Under the pieces are notes generated by a model. It ran no database searches and had not been told where the DNA came from. It was given only the letters and a program-made list of their open reading frames with translations. Shown in pieces: positions 1 through 7,486 of a DNA stretch of 26,000 nucleotides. Source of the stretch: Symbiodinium natans. Taxonomy: Eukaryota > Sar > Dinophyceae > Suessiales > Symbiodiniaceae. The stretch spans positions 319,001-345,000 of the forward strand of contig CAJNDS010002400.1 of the NCBI GenBank assembly GCA_905221605.1. The letters are read 5' to 3'. The stretch's first letter is position 1. Each line of letters opens with the position of its first letter. The position numbers and the translations under genes are program-made.

Positions 1-232
1 CTTTTTCCGATCTGCCCCATGACAAAGAACCCGTGCCAAACGAGTGAAACGCGATCTTCCAGTAGACAAATAGCAGCAGCAGATGGCGTAAGAGCAAACG
101 CCAGCACACGAGAACATAGACGAATCACACTGCTTGGGAAGCGGCGCGAAACCGAACTACGAGCATGATCAAAGTTAGGGACGGATCCACGGAGATCGCA
201 AAAGCCCTTTTCCAACACAATACACGACTTGC

Positions 233-446
233 ATGGTGGCACAGCTCGTCGCACAACGCTTCGCTCGTGGACTCGTCGTGGCCCTAAAGCCTAGAAGCCC
301 TAAACCCGAATCCCTAACCTCTCAAATGCCAGTCCGAACATTCCCTTTAAAGCGAAGGAGGCACCGGTGCCCCATGTGGCAAAGATACTGCCCAACAAGC
401 AGGAAGAGCCGCAGATCAGCCCTCGACATAAGCTCAGAATTTGAGG
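233..446 (+). CDS. Candidate first exon, unknown protein
   Basis: An ATG at 233 opens a 71-codon frame beginning MVAQLVAQRF that reaches a GTTTAG donor-like site at 447 inside a telomere-like stretch. The first 20 residues are basic and hydrophobic and could be a targeting peptide. A rival frame over 350-440 (APVPHVAKILPNKQEEPQ) is equally protein-like and is also stopped at the same point. The phase at 446 (1) does not match the next exon (2), so either the frame or the donor here is wrong. Product not recognised. Confidence 0.28.
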
Positions 447-480
447 GTTTAGGGTTTATATAGGGTTTGGGGTACTTCAG

Positions 481-606
481 ACGCCGTTGGCCGCTTTGCA
501 ACATTTTGCAACTGCCCGGCGACGTCCCAATCTGCATGCTCTCCACGCCTCCGAAAACTGCATTCGCCAGTGGCGATTCAAAGTCTCTCAAGCCCAAACA
601 ATGTTC
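481..606 (+). CDS. Internal exon, unknown protein (phase 2-2, 126 nt)
   Basis: The segment is preceded by TACTTCAG and followed by GTTTAGGG, so the donor is telomere-like repeat itself. Reading phase 2 gives 41 codons without a stop, starting RRWPLCNILQLPGDVPIC and ending SLKPKQC. The length is a multiple of three, and start and end phases are the same, so skipping it would keep the frame. The flanking sequence on both sides is degenerate TTTAGGG. Product not recognised. Confidence 0.55.
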
Positions 607-790
607 GTTTAGGGTTTGTAGGATTTTGGGTTTATACTTTATAGGGTTTAGGGTTTTTAGGGTTTATAGGGTTTTCAGGCTTTTCAGGGTTTATAGGGTT
701 TATAGGCTTTTCAGGGTTTATAGGGTTTATAGGGTTTATAGGGTTTACAGGATTTATAGGGTTTATAGGGCTTCTGGGGTTTATAGGGCT
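601..790 (+). repeat. Degenerate GGGTTTATA telomere-like array
   Basis: About 20 imperfect copies of GGGTTTA(TA), GGGTTTTCA and GGGTTTACA, a 7-9 bp variant of TTTAGGG. It begins directly at the donor of the exon ending at 606, so it forms the 5' part of an intron. It encodes low-complexity FRVYRVYR in one frame, which I do not count as coding. Confidence 0.8.
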
Positions 791-848
791 TAGGGCCGAT
801 TCGCTGGCGCTCTGGGCGGCCTCGCGTCTGGCACGTTTTTGGGCTTAG

Positions 849-982
849 GGACGCCACCACCTGGCCTGTGCCAAGCCACAACTGGGTTGTAGCTCAGGTC
901 GAAAATCTGCTTACTGAGGGTACCGCGTGCGACACAGAAATTCTCCGACTCTCCACGATGCCTAGCAGTAAGCCAAGGATTG
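849..982 (+). CDS. Candidate exon, unknown protein
   Basis: GGGCTTAG at 841-848 serves as acceptor. Phase 2 gives DATTWPVPSHNWVVAQVENLL and continues to a GTAAGAG donor at 983. The frame stays open and protein-like beyond that donor, to a TGA-type end near 1185, but its tail (1080-1110) is poly-proline from a C-rich run. The exon may therefore be longer than given. It converges on the minus-strand cyclin-like gene. Product not recognised. Confidence 0.42.
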
Positions 983-1131
983 GTAAGAGCAAGGCGGGTG
1001 ATGTTTGTTCGACATCCCGCTCTGGGAGCCCAACTACCAAATTGTCTGCTTCGCAAGACCGAAATGTGCAATTGCTGCCTTCCCATCTCCCCCCGCCGCC
1101 CCCCCACACACCCGCACCCCGAGAAAGAAAG

Positions 1132-2299
1132 CTAGGCCTTCCTTGCTCCTTGCTGCCCTTGGAAGATGAGAACTTGCTGCAGTGACTCGCTCAAGGCTTC
1201 TACTGCATGCCTTGACCAGGCGCGGATGACGTCAGGCTTTTCCATGACGGCCAAGCACATCATGTCCATGAGCCTCATCGTTACAGCCTGCGGCAGAAGG
1301 CATGGCGGCACTGGAGGGGTCGCTGCAAAAAGGGCGGTCCACTCTGCAACGCTCATGCTCGACGGCATGAGGCTGGCCATTGGCAGCAGGCCCGAGAACA
1401 CCAAGCTCAGGCTAAACAGTCCGGCGGCCAGCTTGCCGTGGCTGAGCATTGGGGAGGCTGGAACACACATCACCACGGCGCGTGCGAACATCAACACCGT
1501 TCCGTGCATCTGCTGAAGGGGAAGTTGGAAATCCCGGCTCGCCAAGAGTCCGAAGCGAGTGAAGTAAGTCTGGCACCACCGCAGTACGCAGGGGGCTACC
1601 ACGCGAAAATCGAGCGCCTCTAAGACCTTCTTCTCATGCTGCGAGACTGTTCGGTTGGACACTGCTGCAGTCACGCAGTTCTGTGTGGAATCCAGCCATG
1701 TAGCAAAGTCCTTGATCAGGTTCTCGCCGTTAAGGGTGGGGGGGGGGGTGGAGCATGGCCCCGCTGGAGGCGCACTTCAAGGCAATGCCTGTCAAGCACG
1801 TACAGGTCAGCGGTAGCTTTTCCAAGCAGAAGCTCTTGCTTGCTGCGCTGCGATCAAAAAGCAGGGCCGCCTGAAACCAACTGCTTGTACCCAAAGGATG
1901 TGCCTGAAGCATGTTGAACATGCAACGCAAAGCCTCGGTGCGAATTGATCTGTCGAGGTTGCCGGGCATCGGCAAATGCACCATCTCGTCATCCTCTTTG
2001 AGATGAAAGATCATGTCGGAGGAGGCGCCCAGGCGATGCAATTCCTCCTCCATGTTCTCTGGGATGACCATGAGCTGGTGGTCGGCGTCGGTTTCCAGTG
2101 TCGAGTTGATCTCACCTTGCCACATCGCCATGGGCTCCGAAGTGGCCGCAAGTAGTCGCTGGACCCTAGCGTTATCCTCAGCTTGGGCCAAGATGAAGAT
2201 GCCATGGCTTTTATGTAGTTCGAATAGAGCGCCATGGATTCAAAAGAAATGGCGGTCTTTGGTGCCGCTGCTCTCTACAACCCCTGAGATCGGCGCCAT
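1132..2299 (-). pseudogene. Cyclin-family gene, apparently disrupted
   Basis: Cyclins bind and activate cyclin-dependent kinases. On the minus strand an N-box-like stretch (RTEALRCMFNML, then WFQAALLFDRSAASKSF, then KLPLTCTCLTGIALKC) matches the helix pattern ending in the family's DR pair and the KLxLxGxxxxxIAxK helix. It is followed by DFATWLDST, HEKKVLEALDFRVVAPCVLRW (the typical ExxILxALDFRL helix), then a Cyclin_C-like helical tail to TAG at 1132. The two halves lie in different frames, joined at a C11/G11 run (1738-1748). Removing one base restores a single frame. Upstream, an ATG at 2299 is in frame but separated by a TGA at 2240-2242; the first ATG after it is at 2131. Two lesions suggest a pseudogene. 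A homopolymer read error plus a small intron over the TGA would rescue it. Confidence 0.6.
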
Positions 2300-2429
2300 G
2301 TCGAAGGGATGCAGCCCTGGAGACACAAACCCCCCTAAGTTCTGAAGCTCCCAAAGCCATGAAGCAAAACAAACCTCCAACCATGAAAACTCGCCAAAAG
2401 CCCCTGAAGAAATCATGTCCGGCAGCTTG

Positions 2430-2556
2430 GTAGCCCAGTAACCCTATCAGAACAAGGGTTTAGGGTTTAGGGTTTAGGGTTTAGGGTTAAGGGGTCATAA
2501 GGGAACCCGGAACCAAAAAAAGAAGGGGAAAGGGAACCGGCCACTGGGCTAGCAAG
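2430..2556 (+). mobile_element. Introner-like element, CCCAGT family, copy 1 (127 bp)
   Basis: Starts GTAGCCCAGTAACC and ends CCACTGGGCTAGCAAG, so it has GT...AG ends and inverted CCCAGT/ACTGGG termini. Its core holds four TTTAGGG units, which other copies lack at that place. The next base, 2557, opens a candidate exon. Related copies lie at 6135, 7118 and 7735. Confidence 0.7.
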
Positions 2557-2628
2557 ACGGCGAGGGCGCCTTGGCCCTGATCAGGCCCTGCCGCACTTCG
2601 TTGCGGTGCACGCGGATCTGGCTGCAGG
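2557..2628 (+). CDS. Candidate exon, unknown protein (phase 2-2, 72 nt)
   Basis: It directly follows the AG end of the introner-like element and runs to a GTTCGG donor. The favoured frame reads GRLGPDQALPHFVAVHADLAA and joins in phase to 2790. A second GC3-rich frame (GEGALALIRPCRTSLRC) is also open, so the frame is not certain. The base before the element would make a TGA with this frame, so the upstream exon is not simply 2429. Product not recognised. Confidence 0.45.
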
Positions 2629-2648
2629 GTTCGGGTTTGGTGATTATA

Positions 2649-2770
2649 GGGGCCCAAAAAACCACATAAACAGAAGGATCCTACTATTGGGGTAGAAGGG
2701 CCCCAATAAGGGGGATTCCCCAAAAACCCTGTTTGTGGGATCCTTATGTTTATGTGGTTCTTTGGGCTCC
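2649..2770. mobile_element. Hairpin MITE-like element, 33-bp inverted arms
   Basis: Left arm 2649-2681 (GGGGCCCAAAAAACCACATA...) is the near-perfect reverse complement of right arm 2738-2770. The loop holds a second inverted pair, ATTGGGG/CCCCAAT (about 2687-2706). Fragments with CCTACTATT/CCCCAATAAGG recur near 3520-3580 (and its duplicate), 19790-19830 and 23370-23470, so this is a dispersed family. No coding capacity. Confidence 0.75.
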
Positions 2771-2789
2771 AAGGTTAGGGGATTCCCAG

Positions 2790-2875
2790 ACTTGGGCCCG
2801 AAAAAAGCGCTCTCAGGCCGCATCCGGAAGGAATGCGCAAACCACAGCGGCGCAGCAACACACAAACCAAACCTG
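2790..2875 (+). CDS. Candidate exon, unknown protein (phase 2 to 1)
   Basis: Acceptor GATTCCCAG and donor GTGTAGGG. The frame reads LGPEKSALRPHPEGMRKPQ and ends KP, basic and hydrophilic. Its start phase agrees with the end of 2557-2628, and its end phase agrees with the frame of 2951-3095 supported by synonymous changes. Product not recognised. Confidence 0.45.
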
Positions 2876-2950
2876 GTGTAGGGTTTAGGGTCCCTAAACC
2901 CTAAAACCCGAAAACCCTAAACCCTAAACCCTAAACCCTAATTACCACAG
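2876..2950 (+). repeat. 75-bp intron made of head-to-head telomeric repeats
   Basis: Begins GTGTAGGGTTTAGGG, switches to CCCTAAACCC repeats at about 2892, and ends TTACCACAG. The two halves are inverted repeats, so the RNA could fold with the splice sites close together. It lies between phase-compatible exons. Confidence 0.6.
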
Positions 2951-3095
2951 CCCCTGGGCACTCGGACCCAGCTCATTCGTCCAGTGTTCCATATGGGCGT
3001 GTGGGGACAGGCGGGTGTTCCCGCTTGGGGCCATTGCTGCACGAGCGGCGCAGCAGGCCAAACGTCCGCCCGGACTCTCTCCCCGCTTCGTGAAG
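2951..3095 (+). CDS. Exon, unknown protein, with one-base deletion versus its copies
   Basis: Acceptor ACCACAG, donor AAG|GTCAGG. It reads PGHSDPAHSSSVPYGRVG then GCSRLG, where it has four Gs (near 3033-3036). The two downstream copies have five and continue GAIAARAAQQAKRPPGLSPR to FVK. Against copy 2 the changes GTG/GTA, ACA/ACG and GCA/GCG are all synonymous in this reading, which supports the frame and marks this copy as frameshifted or misread. Confidence 0.5.
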
Positions 3096-3174
3096 GTCAG
3101 GCTGCCACTGTCAAGGCAACCCGCCGCAGAAAGCGGAGGGCAGGGGCTCCGTAGGACGTAGGATCGGCCGACAG

Positions 3175-3383
3175 AATTCCCGTTATTACTTGAAAGAGAT
3201 TCGCGAAGGAGCCGCAAGAACACCGTCAATATCAGAGCAAGCAAAACAACGCCAAACGGCCGTCAAGACAATGGACGGAGTGCTTCTGGCACCGCAAGGA
3301 ACATTCCGCAATAGAGCCCAAGAAAAGGACCCACTCACGATTTGGATCAGGCCCCCGAGAATCTGCTGCAAGAGTCTGCTTTA
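3175..3383 (+). CDS. Exon, unknown protein (copy 1)
   Basis: After a 79-bp intron (3096-3174, GTCAGG...GGCCGACAG), phase 0 gives 69 codons: NSRYYLKEIREGAARTP, then SEQAKQRQTAVKTMDGVLL, QGTFRNRAQEKDPLTIW and ICCKSLL. It ends either at the TAG 3382-3384 or at a GTACATG donor at 3384 (phase 2), with a possible next exon at 3410 (SEVEGAVLVSFTQARHTQQ). Product not recognised. Confidence 0.55.
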
Positions 3384-3676
3384 GTACATGCCTCCAAAAA
3401 CTATTATAGTTCAGAGGTCGAAGGTGCAGTACTTGTCTCGTTCACACAGGCAAGGCACACCCAGCAAGTCTTAGGGGGTTTAACGCTTTATGGGGAGGCC
3501 GGTCATCAGCCCTATTTAGACCTCCAATAGTAGGATTCCTTATACTACCTTATACATTACAAACAGGACCCCAATAAGGTACCCCCAAAAGTCGTAAAGC
3601 CCCATGTCGGAATAAGATGGAATAAAGGGGAGGGGCGAGGCTTCGACGTTCTGCTCTGAGGTGGGGCTCGCTGCAG

Positions 3677-3941
3677 GCTCAGAAAGCTTAAAAGAACTCA
3701 ACACAAGACGCCTGGGTGCGGGCAAGAATTGCAAAGGGAACCAGGAGCCCATAGTATTCCCAGAACAATGGGAAGGTTGAAGGGCGGGTCAAAGACTTCT
3801 AGAAGCTCGTTTCAAGCAAGCGCGAGCGGTGCTCCATCTCGGCGTGTAGGGACGGGCGGGTGTTCCCGCTTGGGGGCCATTGCTGCGCGAGCGGCGCAGC
3901 AGGCCAAACGTCCGCCCGGACTCTCTCCCCGCTTCGTGAAG
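3677..3941 (+). CDS. Exon, unknown protein (tandem copy 2, intact)
   Basis: Acceptor CTCGCTGCAG, phase 2, 88 open codons (LRKLKRTQHKTPGCG ... GAIAARAAQQAKRPPGLSPR to FVK), donor AAG|GTCAGG. Against copy 3, two of three substitutions are synonymous (AGG/AGA, AGC/AGT) and the third is Lys/Arg. That argues for protein-level constraint. The 3' 110 nt correspond to the exon 2951-3095. The acceptor could instead be the CTTCTAG at 3796-3802. Confidence 0.55.
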
Positions 3942-4021
3942 GTCAGGCTGCCACTGCCAAGGGCAACCCGCCGCAGAAAGCGGAGGGCAGGGGCTCCGTA
4001 GGACGTAGGATCGGCCGACAG

Positions 4022-4230
4022 AATTCCCGTTATTGCTTGAAAGAGATTCGCGAAGGAGCCGCAAGAACACCGTCAATATCAGAGCAAGCAAAACAACGCC
4101 AAACGGCCGTCAAGACAATGGACGGAGTGCTTCTGGCACCGCAAGGAACATTCCGCAATAGAGCCCAAGAAAAGGACCCACTCACGATTTGGATCAGGCC
4201 CCCGAGAATCTGCTGCAAGAGTCTGCTTTA
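4022..4230 (+). CDS. Exon, unknown protein (tandem copy 2)
   Basis: Copy of 3175-3383 after an 80-bp intron, phase 0, differing by one Tyr-to-Cys change (NSRYCLKEIRE). It is otherwise the same 69 codons ending at TAG or the GTACATG donor. Confidence 0.55.
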
Positions 4231-4523
4231 GTACATGCCTCCAAAAACTATTATAGTTCAGAGGTCGAAGGTGCAGTACTTGTCTCGTTCACACAGGCAA
4301 GGCACACCCAGCAAGTCTTAGGGGGTTTAACGCTTTATGGGGAGGCCGGTCATCAGCCCTATTTAGACCTCCAATAGTAGGATTCCTTATACTACCTTAT
4401 ACATTACAAACAGGACCCCAATAAGGTACCCCCAAAAGTCGTAAAGCCCCATGTCGGAATAAGATGGAATAAAGGGGAGGGGCGAGGCTTCGACGTTCTG
4501 CTCTGAGGTGGGGCTCGCTGCAG

Positions 4524-4788
4524 GCTCAGAAAGCTTAAAAGAACTCAACACAAGACGCCTGGGTGCGGGCAAGAATTGCAAAGGGAACCAGGAGCCCATA
4601 GTATTCCCAGAACAATGGGAAGATTGAAGGGCGGGTCAAGGACTTCTAGAAGCTCGTTTCAAGCAAGCGCGAGTGGTGCTCCATCTCGGCGTGTAGGGAC
4701 GGGCGGGTGTTCCCGCTTGGGGGCCATTGCTGCGCGAGCGGCGCAGCAGGCCAAACGTCCGCCCGGACTCTCTCCCCGCTTCGTGAAG
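4524..4788 (+). CDS. Exon, unknown protein (tandem copy 3)
   Basis: Copy of 3677-3941 with the same splice borders and an intact frame. It carries the Lys-to-Arg and two silent changes described for copy 2. Confidence 0.5.
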
Positions 4789-4868
4789 GTCAGGCTGCCA
4801 CTGCCAAGGGCAACCCGCCGCAGAAAGCGGAGGGCAGGGGCTCCGTAGGACGTAGGATCGGCCGACAG

Positions 4869-5018
4869 AATTCCCGTTATTGCTTGAAAGAGATTCGCGA
4901 AGGAGCCGCAAGAACACCCCCAACGCTTCGAAGCCACCATCAGAAGGCCCCATGTGCAGGGTTGGGACTTTCCAACCGGACTCTAGCTCAACGGCACAAA
5001 CCTTGCAGGACAAAATGA
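4869..5018 (+). CDS. Chimeric last exon of the tandem array
   Basis: Starts as a third copy of 3175-3383 (NSRYCLKEIREGAARTP) but leaves the repeat at 4918. It then continues open in new sequence (TLRSHHQKAPCAGLGLSNRT) to TGA at 5016-5018. The duplication end thus gives this copy a different C-terminus. Confidence 0.4.
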   Translation, partial: NSRYCLKEIREGAARTPPTLRSHHQKAPCAGLGLSNRTLAQRHKPCRTK

Positions 5019-5117
5019 ACCCAACAAGTGGGGTCATATACACCATGCTACTAAGTAACATTCCTTGAGGTATACGAACCATCAACCCCTTTAGGGTTTC
5101 TTTCTTCCCCCAAGCAA

Positions 5118-5315
5118 ATGGCTTGGACATGGTCAGACAATTGCTTTCACACCGGGCCTTGGGATGTAGAGCCCGAAGTTCGTCGTGATGCTGCCACTCC
5201 TTACATCCCCCAGATACTACGGAGTATACTTAACATGAACCAGAACCCGTGCATGATGAAGGCCTGCTCCTTGCTGAAAACTCGAGCCACTCTTCTCACC
5301 ACAAATACACCATAA
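5118..5315 (+). CDS. Possible exon or small ORF, 65 codons
   Basis: ATG at 5118 follows TTCTTCCCCCAAGCAA. The frame MAWTWSDNCFHTGPWDVEPE ... ILRSILNMNQNPCMMKACSLL ends at TAA 5313-5315. Composition is protein-like, but a competing frame in its first half is also open. Product not recognised. Confidence 0.3.
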   Translation: MAWTWSDNCFHTGPWDVEPEVRRDAATPYIPQILRSILNMNQNPCMMKACSLLKTRATLLTTNTP

Positions 5316-5399
5316 ATACGAGGAAAAAGCATGCGTGAGTAGATATGTCTCCATTTATCTCTGTACTGATTTTCAATATTATGCATTTGTTCATAAACA

Positions 5400-5452
5400 C
5401 ATATACATATATATATATATATATAAATAAATATATATATATATATATATAA
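5400..5452. repeat. AT microsatellite
   Basis: Nearly pure (AT)n with one AAATAAA interruption, ending TATATAAG next to the candidate exon at 5454. Confidence 0.9.
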
Positions 5453-5453
5453 G

Positions 5454-5543
5454 AACCTGTTCTGCTCCGTTGATCAACTTTCAGCTGCACATCCTGAGCG
5501 AGCAACGGGCGAGTTGCCGTCATCGATGAAAAGGATCTCGTAG
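5454..5543 (+). CDS. Candidate exon, unknown protein
   Basis: The acceptor is the AAG that ends the AT repeat. It has 29 open codons: NLFCSVDQLSAAHPERATG then PSSMKRIS, then TAG at 5541. A GTAGCT donor at 5540 would give a phase-2 end instead of a stop. It is followed by a G16 tract (5550-5565). Product not recognised. Confidence 0.4.
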   Translation, partial: NLFCSVDQLSAAHPERATGELPSSMKRIS

Positions 5544-5613
5544 CTTTTAGGGGGGGGGGGGGGGGTTGTCGGGTTGGTAATGTTTGGAGGGCTCACAGGG
5601 TTTCTACGGCTTA

Positions 5614-5836
5614 TACTTGGAGGTTCGTGGGTGCTTTATAAGCAGGGTGATAAGCAGGGTCACTACCAGGACGGACTATGATACCCTATAACCGATAACC
5701 CCTTAAAAAAGCCCTTTAAAAAGCCCCTTATAGGCTTGATTATGGGGATTATAGGGCCTAATAGCCCGTCCTGGTATGGCTACCTCCTCTAGGGTACTTA
5801 TAAGCCGACTTATAAGCACGCATGAACCTGCAAGTC
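5614..5836. mobile_element. Inverted-repeat element, ACTTGGAGGTTC family, nested
   Basis: Left end TACTTGGAGGTTCGTGGGTG and right end CGCATGAACCTGCAAGT are inverted repeats, each followed inward by TTATAAGC motifs. Inside, TACCAGGACGG (5664) and CCGTCCTGGTA (5766-5776) form a second inverted pair about 113 bp apart, flanked by TA. No coding capacity. Confidence 0.65.
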
Positions 5837-5880
5837 GGGGTTCCATGGCTTACAGGACTGGCAGGTTGCTCTGGCTCCAT

Positions 5881-5914
5881 TAGGGTTTAGGGTTTAGGGT
5901 TTAGGGTTTAGGGT
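5881..5914 (+). repeat. TTTAGGG array
   Basis: Five near-perfect heptamers. The last TTTAG can act as acceptor for the candidate exon at 5912. Confidence 0.9.
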
Positions 5915-5981
5915 GTATCGGCCCGTGGAAACCTCAAAACCAGCACACCTGCCGTGGTGGTGTCTTGGGGGGAGAAATCAG
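5912..5981 (+). CDS. Candidate exon, unknown protein (phase 2 to 0)
   Basis: The acceptor is TTTAG of the telomere-like array and the donor is CAG|GTGCAAG. It reads VYRPVETSKPAHLPWWCLGG then RNQ. A second frame (TPAVVVSWGEKS) is also open. Product not recognised. Confidence 0.35.
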
Positions 5982-6134
5982 GTGCAAGAAAGCCCCGAAA
6001 CCACCCATAAAGCCCAAAAGCCCCATACTTTCAGCGCCTGAACCTCTAAGGCATGTATTCCTGAAAACCCTCTAAGATAACATCCTACAAACCCATGAAG
6101 CCTCCAAACCCTGTGTAACCCATTCCCTGTCGTG

Positions 6135-6261
6135 GTGGCCCAGTAACCGGATCATCATAAGGGCACCCTTTTTTGGGGTTGGCTATTTTTTTAAAGGGGA
6201 CCTTGAACCCAAAAAAAGGAAGGAACAAAAAAACAAAAAAAAACTACCACTGGGCACCAAG
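6135..6261 (+). mobile_element. Introner-like element, CCCAGT family, copy 2 (127 bp)
   Basis: Starts GTGGCCCAGTAACC and ends CCACTGGGCACCAAG. It has the same GT...AG ends and inverted termini as the copies at 2430 and 7735 and the same length as the first. A candidate exon begins at the next base. Confidence 0.7.
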
Positions 6262-6363
6262 TGATAGGCGCCCTCAGGGCTCCCCAGACTGGCGCCTGGT
6301 CCACGAGCTCCAGCGGGCTGTGCGCCAAAAGCGAGCCGACCTGTTGGAACCATGGGCTTGCGG
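6262..6363 (+). CDS. Exon, unknown protein (phase 2-2, 102 nt)
   Basis: Directly follows the introner-like element and ends at GTGGAAGG. The frame DRRPQGSPDWRLVHELQRAV then RQKRADLLEPWAC is helical and charged, and it joins in phase to the next two exons. Another GC3-rich frame is open, but it does not chain. Product not recognised. Confidence 0.5.
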
Positions 6364-6496
6364 GTGGAAGGAATTGGGGTTTAGGGTTTTGGGAGTTTAG
6401 GGGTTTATTAGGGTTTAGGATTTAGGGGGTTTTGGGTGGTTCAGGGGGGTTGAGGGGTTTTGGGGTCTTAGGGGGCTTTGCGCTTGAAGGTTTCAG

Positions 6497-6524
6497 GAAG
6501 CATTGGATTCTTGGACCATTGGAG
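6497..6524 (+). CDS. Micro-exon, unknown protein (28 nt)
   Basis: Acceptor GGTTTCAG, donor GTGGGTAC. It reads KHWILGPLE and links phase 2 of 6363 to phase 0 of 6736. It is supported mainly by the fit of the joined frame. Confidence 0.38.
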
Positions 6525-6644
6525 GTGGGTACTCCCGCGGGATTCTCAGTTCAGAACACTGGCTGTTTCTTAGCATTCTCAGTTCAGAACACTTGCTCTT
6601 AGTAGGGACTGAGGGAGGGCCGTATATAAGCCCTTAAAGGGTAT

Positions 6645-6712
6645 ACCCTAAATCCTAAACCCTAAACCCTGAACCCTAAACCCTAAACCCAAACCCCAAA
6701 CCCTAAAGCTTC
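6645..6712 (-). repeat. CCCTAAA array
   Basis: About eight imperfect heptamers in the complement orientation, just before the exon at 6736. Confidence 0.9.
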
Positions 6713-6735
6713 ACAACAGAAACACACAAAAATAG

Positions 6736-6824
6736 GACCCCGAGACGACCAACTATCTCTCAGATGCTCGCGCCCTGGCCAAGGCTCTGGCTGTGGCTTT
6801 GATCTGGACCCAGGTCTCGTTCAG
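6736..6824 (+). CDS. Exon, unknown protein (phase 0 to 2)
   Basis: Acceptor AAAATAG, where the TAG is also the only in-frame stop, so the exon must begin here. Donor AG|GTACGG. It has 29 codons, DPETTNYLSDARALAKALAV then ALIWTQVSF, and looks alpha-helical. CCCTAAA repeats lie before it and TTTAGGG-like repeats after it. Product not recognised. Confidence 0.55.
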
Positions 6825-7117
6825 GTACGGAATGACCTTGTGAGGTTTAGGTTTTATCGGGTTTAGGGTATTACTCGGAGGTTCAGGCGGAGAAGTTTTC
6901 CTGCACATCGGTCTAAGTCACGCGAGAGTCGCATGACTGCCTGCACATATGGTTCAGGGTGTCAAGTTTACTCCTTGCATTTATACTTGGAGATTCATGG
7001 CACTTATGAACTAATTCTAACTTCCAATTACCTATAACTGTTCTTACTAACCATATTAGGGCACACTCTAGGGGCTTATAAGTGGGTTAGCTATAAGTTA
7101 TACTTGGTTAATACTAG

Positions 7118-7228
7118 GCTGCCCAGTAACCAAGGCTCAAAAAGGGTGCCCCTTTTTTTGCTTAAAGGGGTTTATAAGGGAACCTAAACCCCCCAAAAAG
7201 GGAATAAGGGTACTACTGGGCATCCTAG
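7118..7228 (+). mobile_element. Introner-like element, CCCAGT family, copy 3 (111 bp)
   Basis: Starts GCTGCCCAGTAACC and ends TACTGGGCATCCTAG, with GC...AG ends. It is nested in the larger inverted-repeat element, not between exons. Confidence 0.65.
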
Positions 7229-7269
7229 AATAACTCTAGGGGCTTATAAGTGGGTTAGTTAGAAGTACG

Positions 7270-7332
7270 TTTAGGGTTTAGGGTTTAGGGTTTAGGGTTT
7301 AGGGTTTAGGGTTTAGGGTTTAGGGTTTAGGG
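7270..7332 (+). repeat. TTTAGGG array, nine perfect units
   Basis: Nine uninterrupted heptamers, among the longest perfect runs in the window. Confidence 0.97.
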
Positions 7333-7360
7333 ATAAGTACCATGAACCTCCAAGTAGTAG

Positions 7361-7421
7361 GCGCCCAGGCCAGGGAGGCCCTCGGCAACTCCCCGAGCGC
7401 GAAGTCCCTCTGGCAGGAGGG
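7361..7421 (+). CDS. Candidate exon, unknown protein
   Basis: Acceptor AAGTAGTAG. In phase with 6824 it reads RPGQGGPRQLPEREVPLAGG to a GTGGCG donor (phase 0). Another frame with higher GC3 (AQAREALGNSPSAKSLWQ) is open, so the frame is unsettled. Confidence 0.35.
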
Positions 7422-7437
7422 GTGGCGAACCTGGCAA

Positions 7438-7486
7438 TTGAACCCTAAACCCTAAACCCTAAACCCTAAACCCTAAACCCTAAACC
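7438..7486 (-). repeat. CCCTAAA array, seven units
   Basis: Perfect complement-strand heptamers, facing the plus array at 7270-7332 across about 105 bp. Confidence 0.95.

Larger units (their letters stand above)
2986..4918 (+). repeat. 847-bp tandem duplication, 2.3 copies
   Basis: Units are about 2986-3830, 3831-4677 and a partial 4678-4918. Units 2 and 3 differ by only three substitutions in their shared part; unit 1 differs from unit 2 by a few substitutions and two one-base indels in G runs. The breakpoints fall inside exons: unit 1 starts within the exon 2951-3095, and unit 3 stops 50 nt into the copy of 3175-3383. Confidence 0.95.
6984..7356. mobile_element. Inverted-repeat element, ACTTGGAGGTTC family (about 373 bp)
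   Basis: The 23-bp ends (ACTTGGAGATTCATGGCACTTAT at 6985 and the complement of 7333-7355) are inverted with two to three mismatches. Inside are a CCCAGT-family copy (7118-7228) bracketed by an exact 26-bp direct repeat (7065-7090, 7233-7258), and nine TTTAGGG units next to the right end. It sits in the intron-like gap before 7361. Confidence 0.7.

Noticed and set aside
467-793. Continuous 108-codon ORF through the GGGTTTATA array
   Set aside because: The part after 606 is FRVYRVYR low complexity from the repeat. A donor at 607 explains the real coding end better.
1166-1623. Plus-strand ORFs over the cyclin-like gene
   Set aside because: Antisense shadows of a frame with clear cyclin motifs.
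7270-7486. True chromosome end
   Set aside because: Telomeric arrays are short, internal and in both orientations along the whole window, and no array reaches a terminus.
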